From NCBI RefSeq assembly GCF_000571935.1, contig NZ_ATAX01000036.1, positions 203,206 through 267,205 of the forward strand: a stretch of 64,000 nt of DNA. The letters run 5' to 3'. Each line of letters starts with the position of its first letter. Within the stretch, counting starts at the first letter, position 1. The position numbers and the translations under genes were made by a program. Below the pieces are notes generated by a model, which was given only the letters and a program-made list of their open reading frames with translations, made no database searches and was not told the DNA's origin. Shown piece by piece: positions 16,045-25,383 of the stretch. Origin of the DNA: Ruminococcus flavefaciens 007c. GTDB lineage: Bacteria; Bacillota; Clostridia; Oscillospirales; Ruminococcaceae.

Positions 16045-18234
16045 ATGAGTAGTTTCTTCAAGAAAGGCTGTTCCGCCGCTCTTGCAGCAGTTATCCTTGT
16101 TTCCTCGGCTGCGGGAAGCACTGTTTTTACCACATCTGCTGTCAGTGTAAGTATTCAGCAGTTTGCAGGTGAGAGCTCAGGCAGCTTATACACTATTCCT
16201 ACTGATGCATTGAGCTCAGACATCACTGTAACAGACATCGGCGAGTTCTCTGTACCGCTCCTTACAAGCAATAAGGCAGCAGCTGCTGACTACAATATCC
16301 CAAGCCTCAATATCTCTGCAAAGTCCGTTCCCGAGACTGAGGGCATCAAGTTCGTAAGAGATATGCGTCTCGGCTGGAACCTCGGAAATACTATGGACGC
16401 TATCGACGATACCGGCTGGGTAGGAAGCGAAATGGGTATCGAGACCTGCTGGAACGGCGGCTACAAGACCACAAAGCAGATGATAGATACAGTAAAAGCG
16501 GCAGGCTTCAGAACTGTCCGTATCCCTGTTTCATGGCACAATCACGTTGACGGCAGCTATCAGATCTCAAAGCAGTGGATGGACAGAGTCCAGGAGATTG
16601 TTGACTACGCTATCGATGACGATATGTACGTTATCATCAATGTTCACCACGATAACGACTCCAAGCATATGTACCCCGATACTGCTCATTACGATCAGTC
16701 AAAGAAGTACATGACCACTGTATGGTCACAGATCGCAGACCGCTTCAAGGATTATGACAACAAGCTCATTTTCGAAACAATGAACGAGCCCCGTCTTATC
16801 GGCCATACAAACGAGTGGTGGATAAATCCTTCAAACCCTGATTGTATCGACGCTATAAAGACTATCAACAAACTCAATCAGGACTGTCTTGATACTATCC
16901 GTAAATCAGGCGGAAACAACAGCACAAGATACGTTGCGGTCCCGGGCTATGACTGCTCAGTTGATGGCGCTACGAATGAGAATTTCCAGATACCTAACGA
17001 CAGTGCGCAGAACAGACTTATCGTAGCTGTTCACGCATATCTGCCATACGGTTTCGCTCTTGCTGAGGAAAGCGACTCCCAGAGCGTGAGAAACTTCAAC
17101 ATCAATACAGACACTGGCGAGATAAATCAGGCTTTTGACAAGGTATACCAGAAGTACACATCAAAGGGTATCCCTGTTTACGTTGGTGAGTACGGCGCAA
17201 GAGAAAAGGGCAACAACGTTCAGGACAGAGTTGACTGTGCTGCTTACTTCACAGCTTATGCTTCATCTGTAGGCGTTACCTGCTGCTGGTGGGACGATAT
17301 CAGCTTTATGCTCCTCGACAGATCAAACTGCACATGGAAGCGTCCCGAGATAGTTGCTGCTATCAACAAGTACGCAAGAGGAAACGCTGAGTCAACTATC
17401 GTTACTTCTGTTACGAATCCAATTGATATAGTGACCACGACCACTTCTTCAAATGTTTCCGAGAGCGACAAGATATACGGTAAAGATAACGGCAGCGGTA
17501 CTGTAAACTTTGGTACAAGTATCGGAGAAACTGCATTTGTAGACGTTCAGTTCGCAGGCAATACAAACTTTATGAACGGCTGTCTGGGCTTCTCGCCGCA
17601 GCTCAACGGCAAGAGCTACTGGGTATCATACGTCTGGGAGGCTAAGAAGTCGGGCACTATCACTCTTGATATGAACAATCCCAAGCAGGTAATGGACGTA
17701 TCCAATGAGCCTGCCGAAGCTGTTACAGACAGTAATGTAAAGAAGCAGCTTATCGAGATGATAAAGAAAGAAAAATCTGCACTTTTACAGGCTTGGTACG
17801 CTTCTGACAAGTCAGGCAAGGAAATAACACCTCCCGCTTCGGGCGCTGAGAGCATAAAGGCATTTATAATTTCCTCAAACGGCTCACAGCAGACAACAAC
17901 TTCCACTTCAACTTCAACGTCAACTACATCAACAACCACAACCACAGTTACAACAACTACAACAACTACTACTGTTCCGTTGGTAATGACAGGCAAGTAT
18001 GGCGATGCCAACTGCGACGGCGTAGTTGATCTGTCAGACGCGATACTCATTATGCAGTCCATTGCTAATCCGAATAAATATGGTTTAGGCGGAACATCAC
18101 CAAGTGCTATAACGGAAAAAGGCAGGGAACTTGCTGATGTTGATACTTCAGTAAAGGGACTTACAGGAGATGACGCCGTTATGATACAGAGATACCTCCT
18201 CAAGATCATAAGCAGTCTTGAACCGAGCAAATAA
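16045..18234 (+). CDS. GH5 cellulase (subfamily 4-like) with C-terminal CBM-like domain and dockerin
   Basis: 729 residues from ATG 16045 (GGAAAGGAAG before it). A signal peptide (about 1-33) is followed by a GH5 catalytic domain (about 99-442) with LGWNLGNTMDA, RIPVSWHNH, the acid/base Glu in FETMNEP and the nucleophile Glu in VYVGEYGAREKG. The motifs fit GH5_4 endoglucanases, often active on beta-glucan and xyloglucan. A further domain (about 478-610; YWVSYVWEAKKSGTITLDM) may be a carbohydrate-binding module of the type described in R. flavefaciens GH5 enzymes (CBM80 is a candidate, not proven). A Ser/Thr linker and a dockerin (from about 651, GDANCDGVVDLSDA) end the protein. The enzyme should be cellulosome-bound. 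Confidence 0.9.
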   Translation: MSSFFKKGCSAALAAVILVSSAAGSTVFTTSAVSVSIQQFAGESSGSLYTIPTDALSSDITVTDIGEFSVPLLTSNKAAAADYNIPSLNISAKSVPETEGIKFVRDMRLGWNLGNTMDAIDDTGWVGSEMGIETCWNGGYKTTKQMIDTVKAAGFRTVRIPVSWHNHVDGSYQISKQWMDRVQEIVDYAIDDDMYVIINVHHDNDSKHMYPDTAHYDQSKKYMTTVWSQIADRFKDYDNKLIFETMNEPRLIGHTNEWWINPSNPDCIDAIKTINKLNQDCLDTIRKSGGNNSTRYVAVPGYDCSVDGATNENFQIPNDSAQNRLIVAVHAYLPYGFALAEESDSQSVRNFNINTDTGEINQAFDKVYQKYTSKGIPVYVGEYGAREKGNNVQDRVDCAAYFTAYASSVGVTCCWWDDISFMLLDRSNCTWKRPEIVAAINKYARGNAESTIVTSVTNPIDIVTTTTSSNVSESDKIYGKDNGSGTVNFGTSIGETAFVDVQFAGNTNFMNGCLGFSPQLNGKSYWVSYVWEAKKSGTITLDMNNPKQVMDVSNEPAEAVTDSNVKKQLIEMIKKEKSALLQAWYASDKSGKEITPPASGAESIKAFIISSNGSQQTTTSTSTSTSTTSTTTTTVTTTTTTTTVPLVMTGKYGDANCDGVVDLSDAILIMQSIANPNKYGLGGTSPSAITEKGRELADVDTSVKGLTGDDAVMIQRYLLKIISSLEPSK

Positions 18235-18246
18235 TACTTATTTTAA

Positions 18247-18280
18247 AAGCTCCTCCTTTCCGGAGGAGCTTTCTGTTTAG
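18247..18280 (+). terminator. Terminator of the GH5 gene
   Basis: AGCTCCTCC pairs with GGAGGAGCT, followed by TTCTGTTT. Confidence 0.8.
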
Positions 18281-18283
18281 CTA

Positions 18284-18470
18284 TTTACAATAGTATCTGC
18301 GATATGATATAATAAGGAATAATGAGGCATTATGGAACAGAAAGAGATTATTGACAGGTAAAACTACCGAAAAAAAGAAAATGAACCGCGGGTAGCTTAC
18401 AAAGTTCATAGGTGTTAAGTGTCTTGAGGAGATAATGACAGCTATAGAGAAATTCTTGTATGTTGAATAG
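18284..18470 (+). pseudogene. HhH gene, broken copy D with promoter
   Basis: This copy keeps the promoter (TTTACA 18284, TATAAT 18308), the start (MEQKEIIDR, then an early TAA), a frameshifted middle and the tail GVKCLEEIMTAIEKFLYVE. Compared with the intact gene at 9853 an internal block of about 75 bp is missing. The ribosome site of the next gene starts 2 bp after its stop. Confidence 0.7.
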
Positions 18471-18482
18471 CAGGAGGAAAAA

Positions 18483-19748
18483 ATGAAAAAACTACTTATT
18501 TTATTACTTTTAATTGCAGGGATGCTGTCTGTATTCAGCTGCTCTGACAACAACACCTCAATTGAGGAGCTGCCTGCTCCTGCAGAAGTGACAACTACTG
18601 CTGAAACTACTGCGAAAGAGAAAAAAGTATATGACTATGTACACGGCCAAGACGGATACTATAATATCGCGGACGAGATGACTGAGTTTGAAATGAAGTC
18701 TCAGAAGTATGGTACCTGCTGGCTCTATGCAGCTGCTGCGAGTATGGAGACCGCATATTTTAAGAAAAACGGAAGTTACATCTCAATAGACCCATTGCAG
18801 CTTCTTGATATCACCTATTTAGATGAAAAGGACGAGGGCTTCTTTGTAAAAGAGGGAATAGACGGAAAGGAACTGGGCGGTTCGCAACCAATAGTAACAT
18901 TTAGCCTGTCAGACGGTTTTGATGACCTTGTTCTTGACAGCTCTGTCATTCTTGATGCAGATGACAGAGAAGCCATAAAGGAGAATATCCGCAAAAGGGG
19001 CGCAGTTGCTATCGGTATTCTTGATAGTGATAACAGCAAAAAAGGCTGGTTCGGTACTTACCGCACCATAAACTATACAAAAAAAGACAATTTTGACCAC
19101 GACGTAACTATTATAGGCTACGATGACCATTTCCCGAAGGAATACTTCAAAGAAACTGCCTCCGAGGATGGTGCATGGATTACCTATAACAGCTCTTTAG
19201 GCTCTGCGTGCTATTATTATATATCCTACAGCGCGCCTCTCGAATACGCCATAAGCCACTCTGTCACTGATAAATACGGTGAAGTCCTGAGCTATGACGC
19301 AGGCACAGAGCAGGACAGATATGTCAGGACAGGAGATATCACAAAAACTGCCAATGTTTTCCACAAGGAAGGAAAACTTGCCGCTGTGGGCACATATAAT
19401 GACTTTGACGAGCAGGATATAAAGATAGAGATATATGATGCGGGAATACAGAATCTGCTGTATTCTCAGGACGCAAAGCTTGACTATCATGGTTATCATA
19501 CCATAGAGCTTGATACTGCGCTTGACGTTACTGATTATGCCATAGTAATCAATTACACAAAAGGTGCTCCTGTTGAGGGGGAAGATGTTGACTACGGCGA
19601 ACTGGAATATAAAACTGTATCCGAAAAAGGCCAGTCCTTTGTATATGCAGGTAACGTATGGAATGATGTTGTCAATAGTGATATCAAGGCCGTTCTGAAG
19701 ATAGACTTTGAGCCTAACAACTGCTGTATCAAAGCGATTTATAAATAA
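18483..19748 (+). CDS. Papain-like (C1) cysteine peptidase, probable lipoprotein
   Basis: 421 residues; ATG 18483 behind AGGAGG. The N-terminus has a lipoprotein-like signal (LSVFSC at 15-20) and a short Thr/Glu-rich spacer. The peptidase domain (about 55-265) shows the Gln and Cys of papains in SQKYGTCWLYAAAA, the His in DHDVTIIGYDDHF and the Asn in WITYNSSLG. The last 150 residues are beta-rich, like the lectin-like domain that follows bacterial C1 peptidases (VGTYNDFDEQDIKIEIYDAG). It lacks a dockerin, so it is probably held at the membrane rather than in the cellulosome. It stands alone between a broken HhH gene copy and a terminator. Confidence 0.85.
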   Translation: MKKLLILLLLIAGMLSVFSCSDNNTSIEELPAPAEVTTTAETTAKEKKVYDYVHGQDGYYNIADEMTEFEMKSQKYGTCWLYAAAASMETAYFKKNGSYISIDPLQLLDITYLDEKDEGFFVKEGIDGKELGGSQPIVTFSLSDGFDDLVLDSSVILDADDREAIKENIRKRGAVAIGILDSDNSKKGWFGTYRTINYTKKDNFDHDVTIIGYDDHFPKEYFKETASEDGAWITYNSSLGSACYYYISYSAPLEYAISHSVTDKYGEVLSYDAGTEQDRYVRTGDITKTANVFHKEGKLAAVGTYNDFDEQDIKIEIYDAGIQNLLYSQDAKLDYHGYHTIELDTALDVTDYAIVINYTKGAPVEGEDVDYGELEYKTVSEKGQSFVYAGNVWNDVVNSDIKAVLKIDFEPNNCCIKAIYK

Positions 19749-19749
19749 G

Positions 19750-19776
19750 AATCCAGCCCATTCCGGGCTGGATTTT
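19750..19776 (+). terminator. Terminator of the peptidase gene
   Basis: AATCCAGCCC pairs with GGGCTGGATT, followed by a T-run. Confidence 0.8.
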
Positions 19777-19785
19777 TATGTTTAC

Positions 19786-19880
19786 TTATTGCTTGCGACA
19801 CTTATGTTATTATTGAGAGAATTAAGGGTATCGGCATAAGCGCCTTGAGATAATAATGGTCGTTATCAAAAAAATCTTTA
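19786..19880 (+). pseudogene. HhH gene, broken copy E
   Basis: A decayed promoter-like TTTACT/TTATTAT is joined directly to the coding remnant RIKGIG and to bases matching GAGATAATGGTCGTTAT of the intact gene. The 5' half of the gene is deleted. The following DNA to 20000 shows nothing. Confidence 0.55.
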
Positions 19881-20000
19881 AAAAAAGTATCAAAGACTTA
19901 TGTAGACGGCATTGTGCCGTAATTGTTCGTGTGCATTCCTTATGATCTTGCTACATACGTAACCGCAAAATAGAAGCTGATACTGTTTTGAATAGGCAAA

Positions 20001-20156
20001 ATGAATAATTTCACTATTGATTCAAGCGGTATCTGCTCCAAGACCCATGTGCTGTCGGAGATGCCAATGATGAAGCTCGCTCCATTGTTCCCGAAGAAAG
20101 CTATGCTGAATTTTGTATACGATCAGCAGGTTGCAGGAAGTGCTAAGAAAAAGTAA
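20001..20156 (+). CDS. Short ORF, possible gene remnant
   Basis: 51 residues (MNNFTIDSSGICSKTHVLSE ... QQVAGSAKKK). No clear ribosome site is visible and the composition looks like the end of a longer protein. I do not recognise it. Confidence 0.2.
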   Translation: MNNFTIDSSGICSKTHVLSEMPMMKLAPLFPKKAMLNFVYDQQVAGSAKKK

Positions 20157-20250
20157 ATCGCAGTATTAGAATATCCGAAATGGGGCACTCTTGCGGATAT
20201 TTGGATATTATGCTATAATACTATCAATACAATAACAGGAGGCGTACGAT

Positions 20251-21000
20251 ATGATTTTTTATTTCACAGGAACAGGAAATTCGTTATGGGCTGCAAAACA
20301 ACTTGTCAAAGAGGACGAAAGACTTATAAGCATTGCAGATGCCCGAAAAAATAGAGAATACAAATACTCTGTCTCAGATAAAGAGAATGTAGGCTTTGTA
20401 TTTCCCGTATATTGCTATACACTGAGCGACACGGTTTTTGATTTTGTAAGCAAAATACAGCTTACAAACGCAGAATATGTCTATGCAGTCATAACCTGTG
20501 GAGGCGGTATCGGCGGAGCAGGCGGCTTTCTTAAGTCAGAACTTGCCCAAAGAGGTATTACTCTGAATGCAGTTTTTGAACTGTTAATGCCCGATAATAC
20601 AGTATTCTACTACAAAGTGACGGGCAAAGCAGAAGCAGAAAAGCGTATCAATAACGCCGAAGAAAAACTTAAAAAGATAATCAGTATTATTGAAAGACAT
20701 GGTAAGAGGGAGATTGGTAGCGGTACACTATCTAAGCCAATGCGAAAACTTTATCATATCATGAATGCTACAAAGCGTTTCCGTGTGAATGACAACTGTA
20801 TCGGCTGCGGAATGTGCGAAAAGCTTTGTCCTGACAGTGCTGTTAAGCTCCGCGATAAAAAGCCTGTATGGATAAAAAGTCATTGTACCAAATGCTCTGC
20901 CTGCATAAATCGCTGTCCGAAACAAGCTATCCAATATGGGAAAGGTACAGAAAAAAGAGAACGCTACATCAATCCGCGATTGAAGGGCGACTTCAGATGA
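20251..21000 (+). CDS. EFR1-type ferredoxin with flavodoxin-like domain
   Basis: 249 residues; ATG 20251 behind AGGAGG, with TATAAT at 20213. The N-terminal flavodoxin-like domain starts at once (FYFTGTGNS, the FMN phosphate loop). Two 4Fe-4S motifs follow (CIGCGMCEKLCP at about 183 and CTKCSACINRCP at about 211). The order matches the EFR1 family of ferrodoxins, common in anaerobic Firmicutes and of uncertain electron partners. It is cytoplasmic. Confidence 0.9.
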   Translation: MIFYFTGTGNSLWAAKQLVKEDERLISIADARKNREYKYSVSDKENVGFVFPVYCYTLSDTVFDFVSKIQLTNAEYVYAVITCGGGIGGAGGFLKSELAQRGITLNAVFELLMPDNTVFYYKVTGKAEAEKRINNAEEKLKKIISIIERHGKREIGSGTLSKPMRKLYHIMNATKRFRVNDNCIGCGMCEKLCPDSAVKLRDKKPVWIKSHCTKCSACINRCPKQAIQYGKGTEKRERYINPRLKGDFR

Positions 21001-21125
21001 AGCGATTGTCTCAGCTTTTAGCTGAGACTGAAACAGTATTCCTTGTGAATCTGATACGCAAGGCAACAAAAGAAGAAATAGCAACGGTATCTGCCGAGAT
21101 GATACAGCTCCCTTGGGGGATCTGA
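20997..21125 (+). CDS. Short ORF coupled to the EFR1 gene
   Basis: 42 residues (MKRLSQLLAETETVFLVNLI ... AEMIQLPWGI). The ATG overlaps the TGA of the preceding gene, as in coupled genes, but no homologue comes to mind and the inverted repeat GTCTCAGCT/AGCTGAGAC lies inside it. The next 115 bp to 21242 show nothing. Confidence 0.25.
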   Translation: MKRLSQLLAETETVFLVNLIRKATKEEIATVSAEMIQLPWGI

Positions 21126-21242
21126 TTCTTGTATATAAATAGACTACGGTCTATTGATATAGTTATGATACTATTTTTTGATAAAATAGCATTGTGACAG
21201 TATCCTTTCATTTGCATATTCAACAGCAACCTGCATTATTCG

Positions 21243-21872
21243 TCAGGTGTTTTTCATTACCACGGCTTCAACAGTATCCGCAACATCTTCGCAGGCATCA
21301 GCACATTCTTCAAGCGTCGAATAGATCTCACGCCATGCAATTACGTCCAGCGGATTCTTTCCGTCCCATTTTTGGCGGCAACTGTAAGCAGCCTGAAGAT
21401 ACAGTGCATCACATTCTTCCTCAGCGGCGTTTACCTCAATGATAAGCTTGTGTAGCTGCTCGGATTTTCTGAAATTCGGCAGTTCCGTCAGCATCGCTTT
21501 CATTTTGGAAGTACAGATACAGATTTTCTCAGCAAAACTAACTGCCTCGTCGGTAATCTTTGAAATATTGTTTATATAAATCACCTGCAAAACTTCCTCT
21601 ATGCAGTCAATCACATGATCGAGTCTCTGGCACAGTTCAGCCATGTCTTCGCGATCAATTGGTGTAACAAAAGACTTGGCAAGCATTTCCGTCATTTCAT
21701 GACGCAGGGAATCACCCTTATGCTCAAATTCATGCATTTTAGGCAATATTTTGTTCATCTGTTCGGTATCGAATTCACGCAGGCATTCGAGTAGATAATC
21801 CGCGGCACTGCAAGCGGTATCAGCAGCCGAAATGTAGTTGTTCCAGTAAAAATCATTTTTCTTGTTAGCCAT
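21243..21872 (-). CDS. DUF47 (PhoU-like) partner of the Pit transporter
   Basis: 209 residues, almost entirely alpha-helical, with the PhoU-like repeat signatures EFEHKGDSLRHEMTEML and EEECDALYLQAAYSC. DUF47 proteins are encoded beside low-affinity phosphate transporters and are thought to control them. The start lies 13 bp after the stop of the transporter gene, so they form one operon. Confidence 0.88.
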   Translation of the reverse strand: MANKKNDFYWNNYISAADTACSAADYLLECLREFDTEQMNKILPKMHEFEHKGDSLRHEMTEMLAKSFVTPIDREDMAELCQRLDHVIDCIEEVLQVIYINNISKITDEAVSFAEKICICTSKMKAMLTELPNFRKSEQLHKLIIEVNAAEEECDALYLQAAYSCRQKWDGKNPLDVIAWREIYSTLEECADACEDVADTVEAVVMKNT

Positions 21873-21885
21873 AGTATCCTCCTGA

Positions 21886-22938
21886 TCAGAAGATCGCCAT
21901 AAAGATCTTCGTGGTGATATATCCGATAAGTCCGCAGCCTGGGAAAGTCAGAATCCATGTCATCATGAGATTTTTAACAACACCGAGATTGACCGCAGAA
22001 GGCCGTTTGACTGCACCGACACCCATGATCGCAGTTGTTTTCGCATGTGTTGTCGATACCGGAATTCCGAAGAGCGAGCTGATGAGCAGTGCGATCGAAG
22101 CAGCAATATCTGCCGAAAAGCCCTGATATTTTTCCAGCTTCACCATATCCATGCCGATGGATTTGATGATTTTCTTGCCGCCGATCGACGTACCGATTGA
22201 CATGATGACGGAACAAAGCAGCATAATCCATACCGGCATCTTTACCGCGTCGCCTTCTCCGCCACCGTTTGAAAGCAGAAGGCACATCATGATTACGCCC
22301 ATAAATTTCTGACCGTCCTGTGCGCCGTGCATGAAGCTCATTGCACAGGCGGCGCCAATTTGACCGTTCCGGAAGATGCCTTCTGTTTTTCGCCGGTCAA
22401 CATTGAAGAATATGACGGTCACCAGCTTGCAGACTGCATAGCCGAGAATAAAGCCGAGCACGACCGAGATTACAAGGCCGTAGATAACTTTGATCCATTC
22501 GCGACCATTAACGCCGTCAAGACCGCCGTGCATCGCAATTGCCGCACCTGTCAAGCCTGCGATCAGCGCGTGACTTTCGCTGGTCGGTATCCCGAAATAC
22601 CATGCGAGTATCGCCCAGATCACGATCGCCAACAGAGCCGCTGACAGTGCTACGATTGCATCATGCGAGTTCGTTCCGAAATCGACCATATTGGCAATCG
22701 TCTGTGCAACCGTTGCATTGACAGAACTCATAATGAAAACACCTAGAAAATTAAAGAATGCTGACATTAGAATCGCGGGGCGCGCTTCCATACATCGGGT
22801 TGTCACACATGTTGCAATCGCATTAGGGCAGTCCGTCCAGCCGTTTACGAAAATAACGCCGAGCGTCAAACCGACTGCAAGCATCAGAAGTGGGTTTGAT
22901 GTTACCTGATCCCAGAAATATACAAATGTTAAATCCAT
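21886..22938 (-). CDS. pit: Inorganic phosphate transporter, PiT family
   Basis: 350 residues with about ten membrane helices. Both halves carry the PiT signature: FVNGWTDCPNAIATCVTTR near the start and SFMHGAQDGQKFMGVI in the middle, plus GIPTSESHALIAGLTG and GIPVSTTHAKTTAIMGVG. These proteins carry metal-phosphate complexes with protons or sodium ions. It is the first gene of a two-gene operon with DUF47. A broken HhH gene tail lies about 105 bp upstream. Confidence 0.92.
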   Translation of the reverse strand: MDLTFVYFWDQVTSNPLLMLAVGLTLGVIFVNGWTDCPNAIATCVTTRCMEARPAILMSAFFNFLGVFIMSSVNATVAQTIANMVDFGTNSHDAIVALSAALLAIVIWAILAWYFGIPTSESHALIAGLTGAAIAMHGGLDGVNGREWIKVIYGLVISVVLGFILGYAVCKLVTVIFFNVDRRKTEGIFRNGQIGAACAMSFMHGAQDGQKFMGVIMMCLLLSNGGGEGDAVKMPVWIMLLCSVIMSIGTSIGGKKIIKSIGMDMVKLEKYQGFSADIAASIALLISSLFGIPVSTTHAKTTAIMGVGAVKRPSAVNLGVVKNLMMTWILTFPGCGLIGYITTKIFMAIF

Positions 22939-23045
22939 AGTTTCATTATCTCCAATAAGACTATTATACCGATATTATTTTTTCCTTTATATATTATATC
23001 ACAGTTAATTATCAGTTTCAAGTATTTTTGATTCATCTATTCTTC

Positions 23046-23102
23046 TTAGAATTTCTTGACAACTGTCATTATTTCTTCTGGACGTTTACCATCCATAAGC
23101 AC
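23046..23102 (-). pseudogene. HhH gene tail, broken copy F
   Basis: On the - strand the frame reads DGKRPEEIMTVVKKF and a stop, matching GGKRLEEIMVVIEKF of the gene at 9853. It lies between the terminator of the flavoprotein gene and the phosphate operon. Confidence 0.55.
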
Positions 23103-23108
23103 AATAAA

Positions 23109-23140
23109 AATCGAACGCAGCAATACAATTGCGCTCGATT
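23109..23140 (-). terminator. Terminator of the flavoprotein gene
   Basis: AATCGAACGCA pairs with TGCGCTCGATT with one mismatch; the - strand continues with a T-run. Confidence 0.65.
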
Positions 23141-23143
23141 ACG

Positions 23144-24508
23144 TTAGTTCGATTTAATAAGGACAGAAATTTTGGCTGCTGCTTTCTGCCTTTCAATGAC
23201 AGATATGCTTTTGTTTTTTCTTCTTTCGGTTATAGTCGGTAGCTCCTCAAGATGTGATAATGTCATTTTATATGGTATCAGTCTTGCTTCTCTGTCTTTT
23301 TTAGCATCTTCTGCATTATCCAGCCACTTTACATGAGGACTTGCCTGAATAGTCTCATAACAGCCGATTGCCTTAAAATAGCTGTAATCGCCCGGACAGC
23401 GGTTCTTTACACTGGCTGCAATCTTTGCGAAGCCTGTTCTGATGCCATTCTTTAAAAAACCATTTTGAGGCATAATATCAGAATTATAGGCGATTGTCAT
23501 TTTGTCGTATAGTTCTTGCATTTTCTCGCTGCTTTCTATTTTACAGACATCGCTTAGATAAGAGCAATTCAAGCCGTCGAAGGTCTCACAGTTGAACTTG
23601 AAAGCGGATATATCTTCGCCGTCAGATTTTTCGTCCAGTATGAAGAAATAGGACTTTATAACTTCGTCCTCGATTCCTGAACGTCCCAGACAGGCGTGCC
23701 TTTCAAGGAAGGTCTTGTAGCAGTTACCAAGCGTTGCATAATGCAATTCTCCGAAGTATACTATCATATCTGTATTGAGATACAGTTTTTCAAATGTCTT
23801 TTCCCAGTCGTCGTTAAAAATACAGGTCCTGTTGCTGAAACAGCTCTGACAGCCTGTACAATGGCTGATGTTTTTGTCTCTTAACGTTATGATTTCAGTC
23901 TCAAAACCGCTTGCTTCAAATCTTTGCTTTGCGTTTATTATAGCAGAACCAATTTTAGATATCTGGTTCTCGCAGGTATCAAGTAAAACTACTCGTCCGT
24001 GGAGCTTCGCTTTGGGCATGTTCTTGTTTTTATAGTACTCTGCCATAGCCTTTACATATTTGAACCAGCAGAACAATTCTTCACGGCCTGTGGGAGAAAG
24101 TATCTCCGAGCTCTCTAAGCTCAGGCTGTTAATGTATCTCAGCCCGTTTCTTTTTGCCCACATTTCAAATCTGTTATGAGCAAGAGAATCCCCCAGCATT
24201 CCCGAGGTAGATATGAAGGTGACAGGCTTATCTTTTATGGTATCATAATAATTATCGGAAAGCAAATCCAGTAATTTTCCCATGCTGCTATGGACATCAA
24301 AATGGAATACCGCACCTGACATGATTATTAGATCTGATTTTTTGACAGTTTCTTCAATCTTCTCTGTAACTTTTCCGCTGAATGCAGGAATAATATCGAA
24401 CTCATCTTCATTAAGTTTTTCCTGATACCATTTTTGCAGATATAAAACGGTTTGTAGTGTAAGAGATAAATTGTTTTTTGGTGAACAGTTAAGGACACAA
24501 ATTTTCAT
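23144..24508 (-). CDS. Double flavodoxin-like NAD(P)H oxidoreductase with Cys cluster
   Basis: 454 residues with two flavodoxin-like folds in tandem. The first opens with VLNCSPKNNLSLT (FMN loop), the second near residue 170 (VVLLDTCENQISKIGSAI). The second holds a CTGCQSCFSNRTC motif typical of NADPH-dependent FMN reductases and iron-sulfur flavoproteins. The C-terminal 60 residues are basic and unassigned. It is cytoplasmic, monocistronic and of unknown substrate. The start ATG 24508 is weakly preceded by GGAAAG. Confidence 0.7.
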   Translation of the reverse strand: MKICVLNCSPKNNLSLTLQTVLYLQKWYQEKLNEDEFDIIPAFSGKVTEKIEETVKKSDLIIMSGAVFHFDVHSSMGKLLDLLSDNYYDTIKDKPVTFISTSGMLGDSLAHNRFEMWAKRNGLRYINSLSLESSEILSPTGREELFCWFKYVKAMAEYYKNKNMPKAKLHGRVVLLDTCENQISKIGSAIINAKQRFEASGFETEIITLRDKNISHCTGCQSCFSNRTCIFNDDWEKTFEKLYLNTDMIVYFGELHYATLGNCYKTFLERHACLGRSGIEDEVIKSYFFILDEKSDGEDISAFKFNCETFDGLNCSYLSDVCKIESSEKMQELYDKMTIAYNSDIMPQNGFLKNGIRTGFAKIAASVKNRCPGDYSYFKAIGCYETIQASPHVKWLDNAEDAKKDREARLIPYKMTLSHLEELPTITERRKNKSISVIERQKAAAKISVLIKSN

Positions 24509-24879
24509 AAATAATTTCCCACTTTCCTTGTTTTTTGTGCTTGTAAATTGCTGTAATTAAAAGTAAAGTCAGTTTTTAAATAAATGTATCATGATGTGAG
24601 AGCATTATTCCATAAGAATATTGTTGTGTGAAAGAATACATTATTCTCAGCAATGGCTGTGTGTGATGGGGAGATTTTGCATAACCTTTACATATTATTT
24701 CATGGGTACTTTTCCTTCCAGACACGGAGTTTCTACTCTTTCACCAAGCGTGTAATAGCTCATATTTCTATTATAACACACTCAGCCCGAAAAAGTAAAG
24801 GGGTGGCATGTTGGTAGCCGACTGTACTGTTAACCTCGACCAGCCCTCGTATTTAACATTTTCCTTTTCGGTGAACCTA
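24509..24879. other. Gene-poor stretch
   Basis: The only open frame of note is a 22-codon ORF on the - strand (24695-24763, MSYYTLGERVETPCLEGKVP) with a TATAAT box only 7 nt before its start. It could be a remnant. Nothing else is seen. Confidence 0.3.
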
Positions 24880-25071
24880 TCTTCACGACTACGATCGTGA
24901 GCAGATCAATCTTCCGGTAGATAGAACTGTCAGAGCCTGATACTACTACATGATGTATATACTAAAATAGAAAGAGCAGCGAAAGAGCTCAATCCACCTT
25001 ACAGAAGACTAAAGGTCGTCAAGACGTTTATCTCTTTTGACGAATATCTATATGATAGATATGCTCGGTAA
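24880..25071 (+). pseudogene. Coding remnant
   Basis: Two protein-like pieces in different frames, DYDREQINLPVDRTVRA and, from 24967, IERAAKELNPPYRRLKVVKT up to a TAA at 25069-25071. They look like one frameshifted gene end. I do not recognise the family. Confidence 0.4.
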
Positions 25072-25128
25072 TAATGCCTTTTTTGTTGTATTATTGCTGT
25101 CTTATTCGAGGCGTTTTACTTTTTTATG

Positions 25129-25157
25129 TTTACATATTATGAGTGTTATGATATAAT
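25129..25157 (+). promoter_or_regulatory. Orphan promoter
   Basis: TTTACA (25129-25134), 17-bp spacer, TATAAT (25152-25157), close to the promoters of the HhH gene at 9794 and of copy D. No intact gene follows, only a decayed frame from about 25201 (LFQKLNEVKALSYIKQMNDR). Confidence 0.5.
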
Positions 25158-25200
25158 AAAAAAGAAGAATTAAAGTTCCTCGTTGATATATAAAAACATC

Positions 25201-25345
25201 TTGTTTCAGAAATTAAATGAAGTAAAAGCGCTATCTTACATTAAACAGATGAATGATAGAAATAAAGCGTTTGCAATGGAATATTCAGAAATGCAGAAGA
25301 TTCTATCTTCTTGATCTTGATTTGGCAGATAAACTTTTTGAAAAC
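25201..25345 (+). pseudogene. Coding remnant sharing its end with 30820
   Basis: The frame ends YLLDLDLADKLFEN and a stop; a homologous end YLPDLNEVYKIF lies near 30826, in both cases just before an ACAGTGCC hairpin. It is the tail of an unidentified gene. Confidence 0.35.
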
Positions 25346-25350
25346 TGAAA

Positions 25351-25374
25351 CAGTGCCTCACGAAGGAGACACTG
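25351..25374 (-). terminator. Terminator of the CoADR-rhodanese gene
   Basis: CAGTGCCTC pairs with GAGACACTG with one mismatch, 10 bp beyond the stop at 25384. Confidence 0.55.
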
Positions 25375-25383
25375 CTTGAAATT

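Noticed and set aside
21971..22909. Several open frames opposite the phosphate transporter
   Set aside because: The transporter has family motifs throughout; the others lack start signals.
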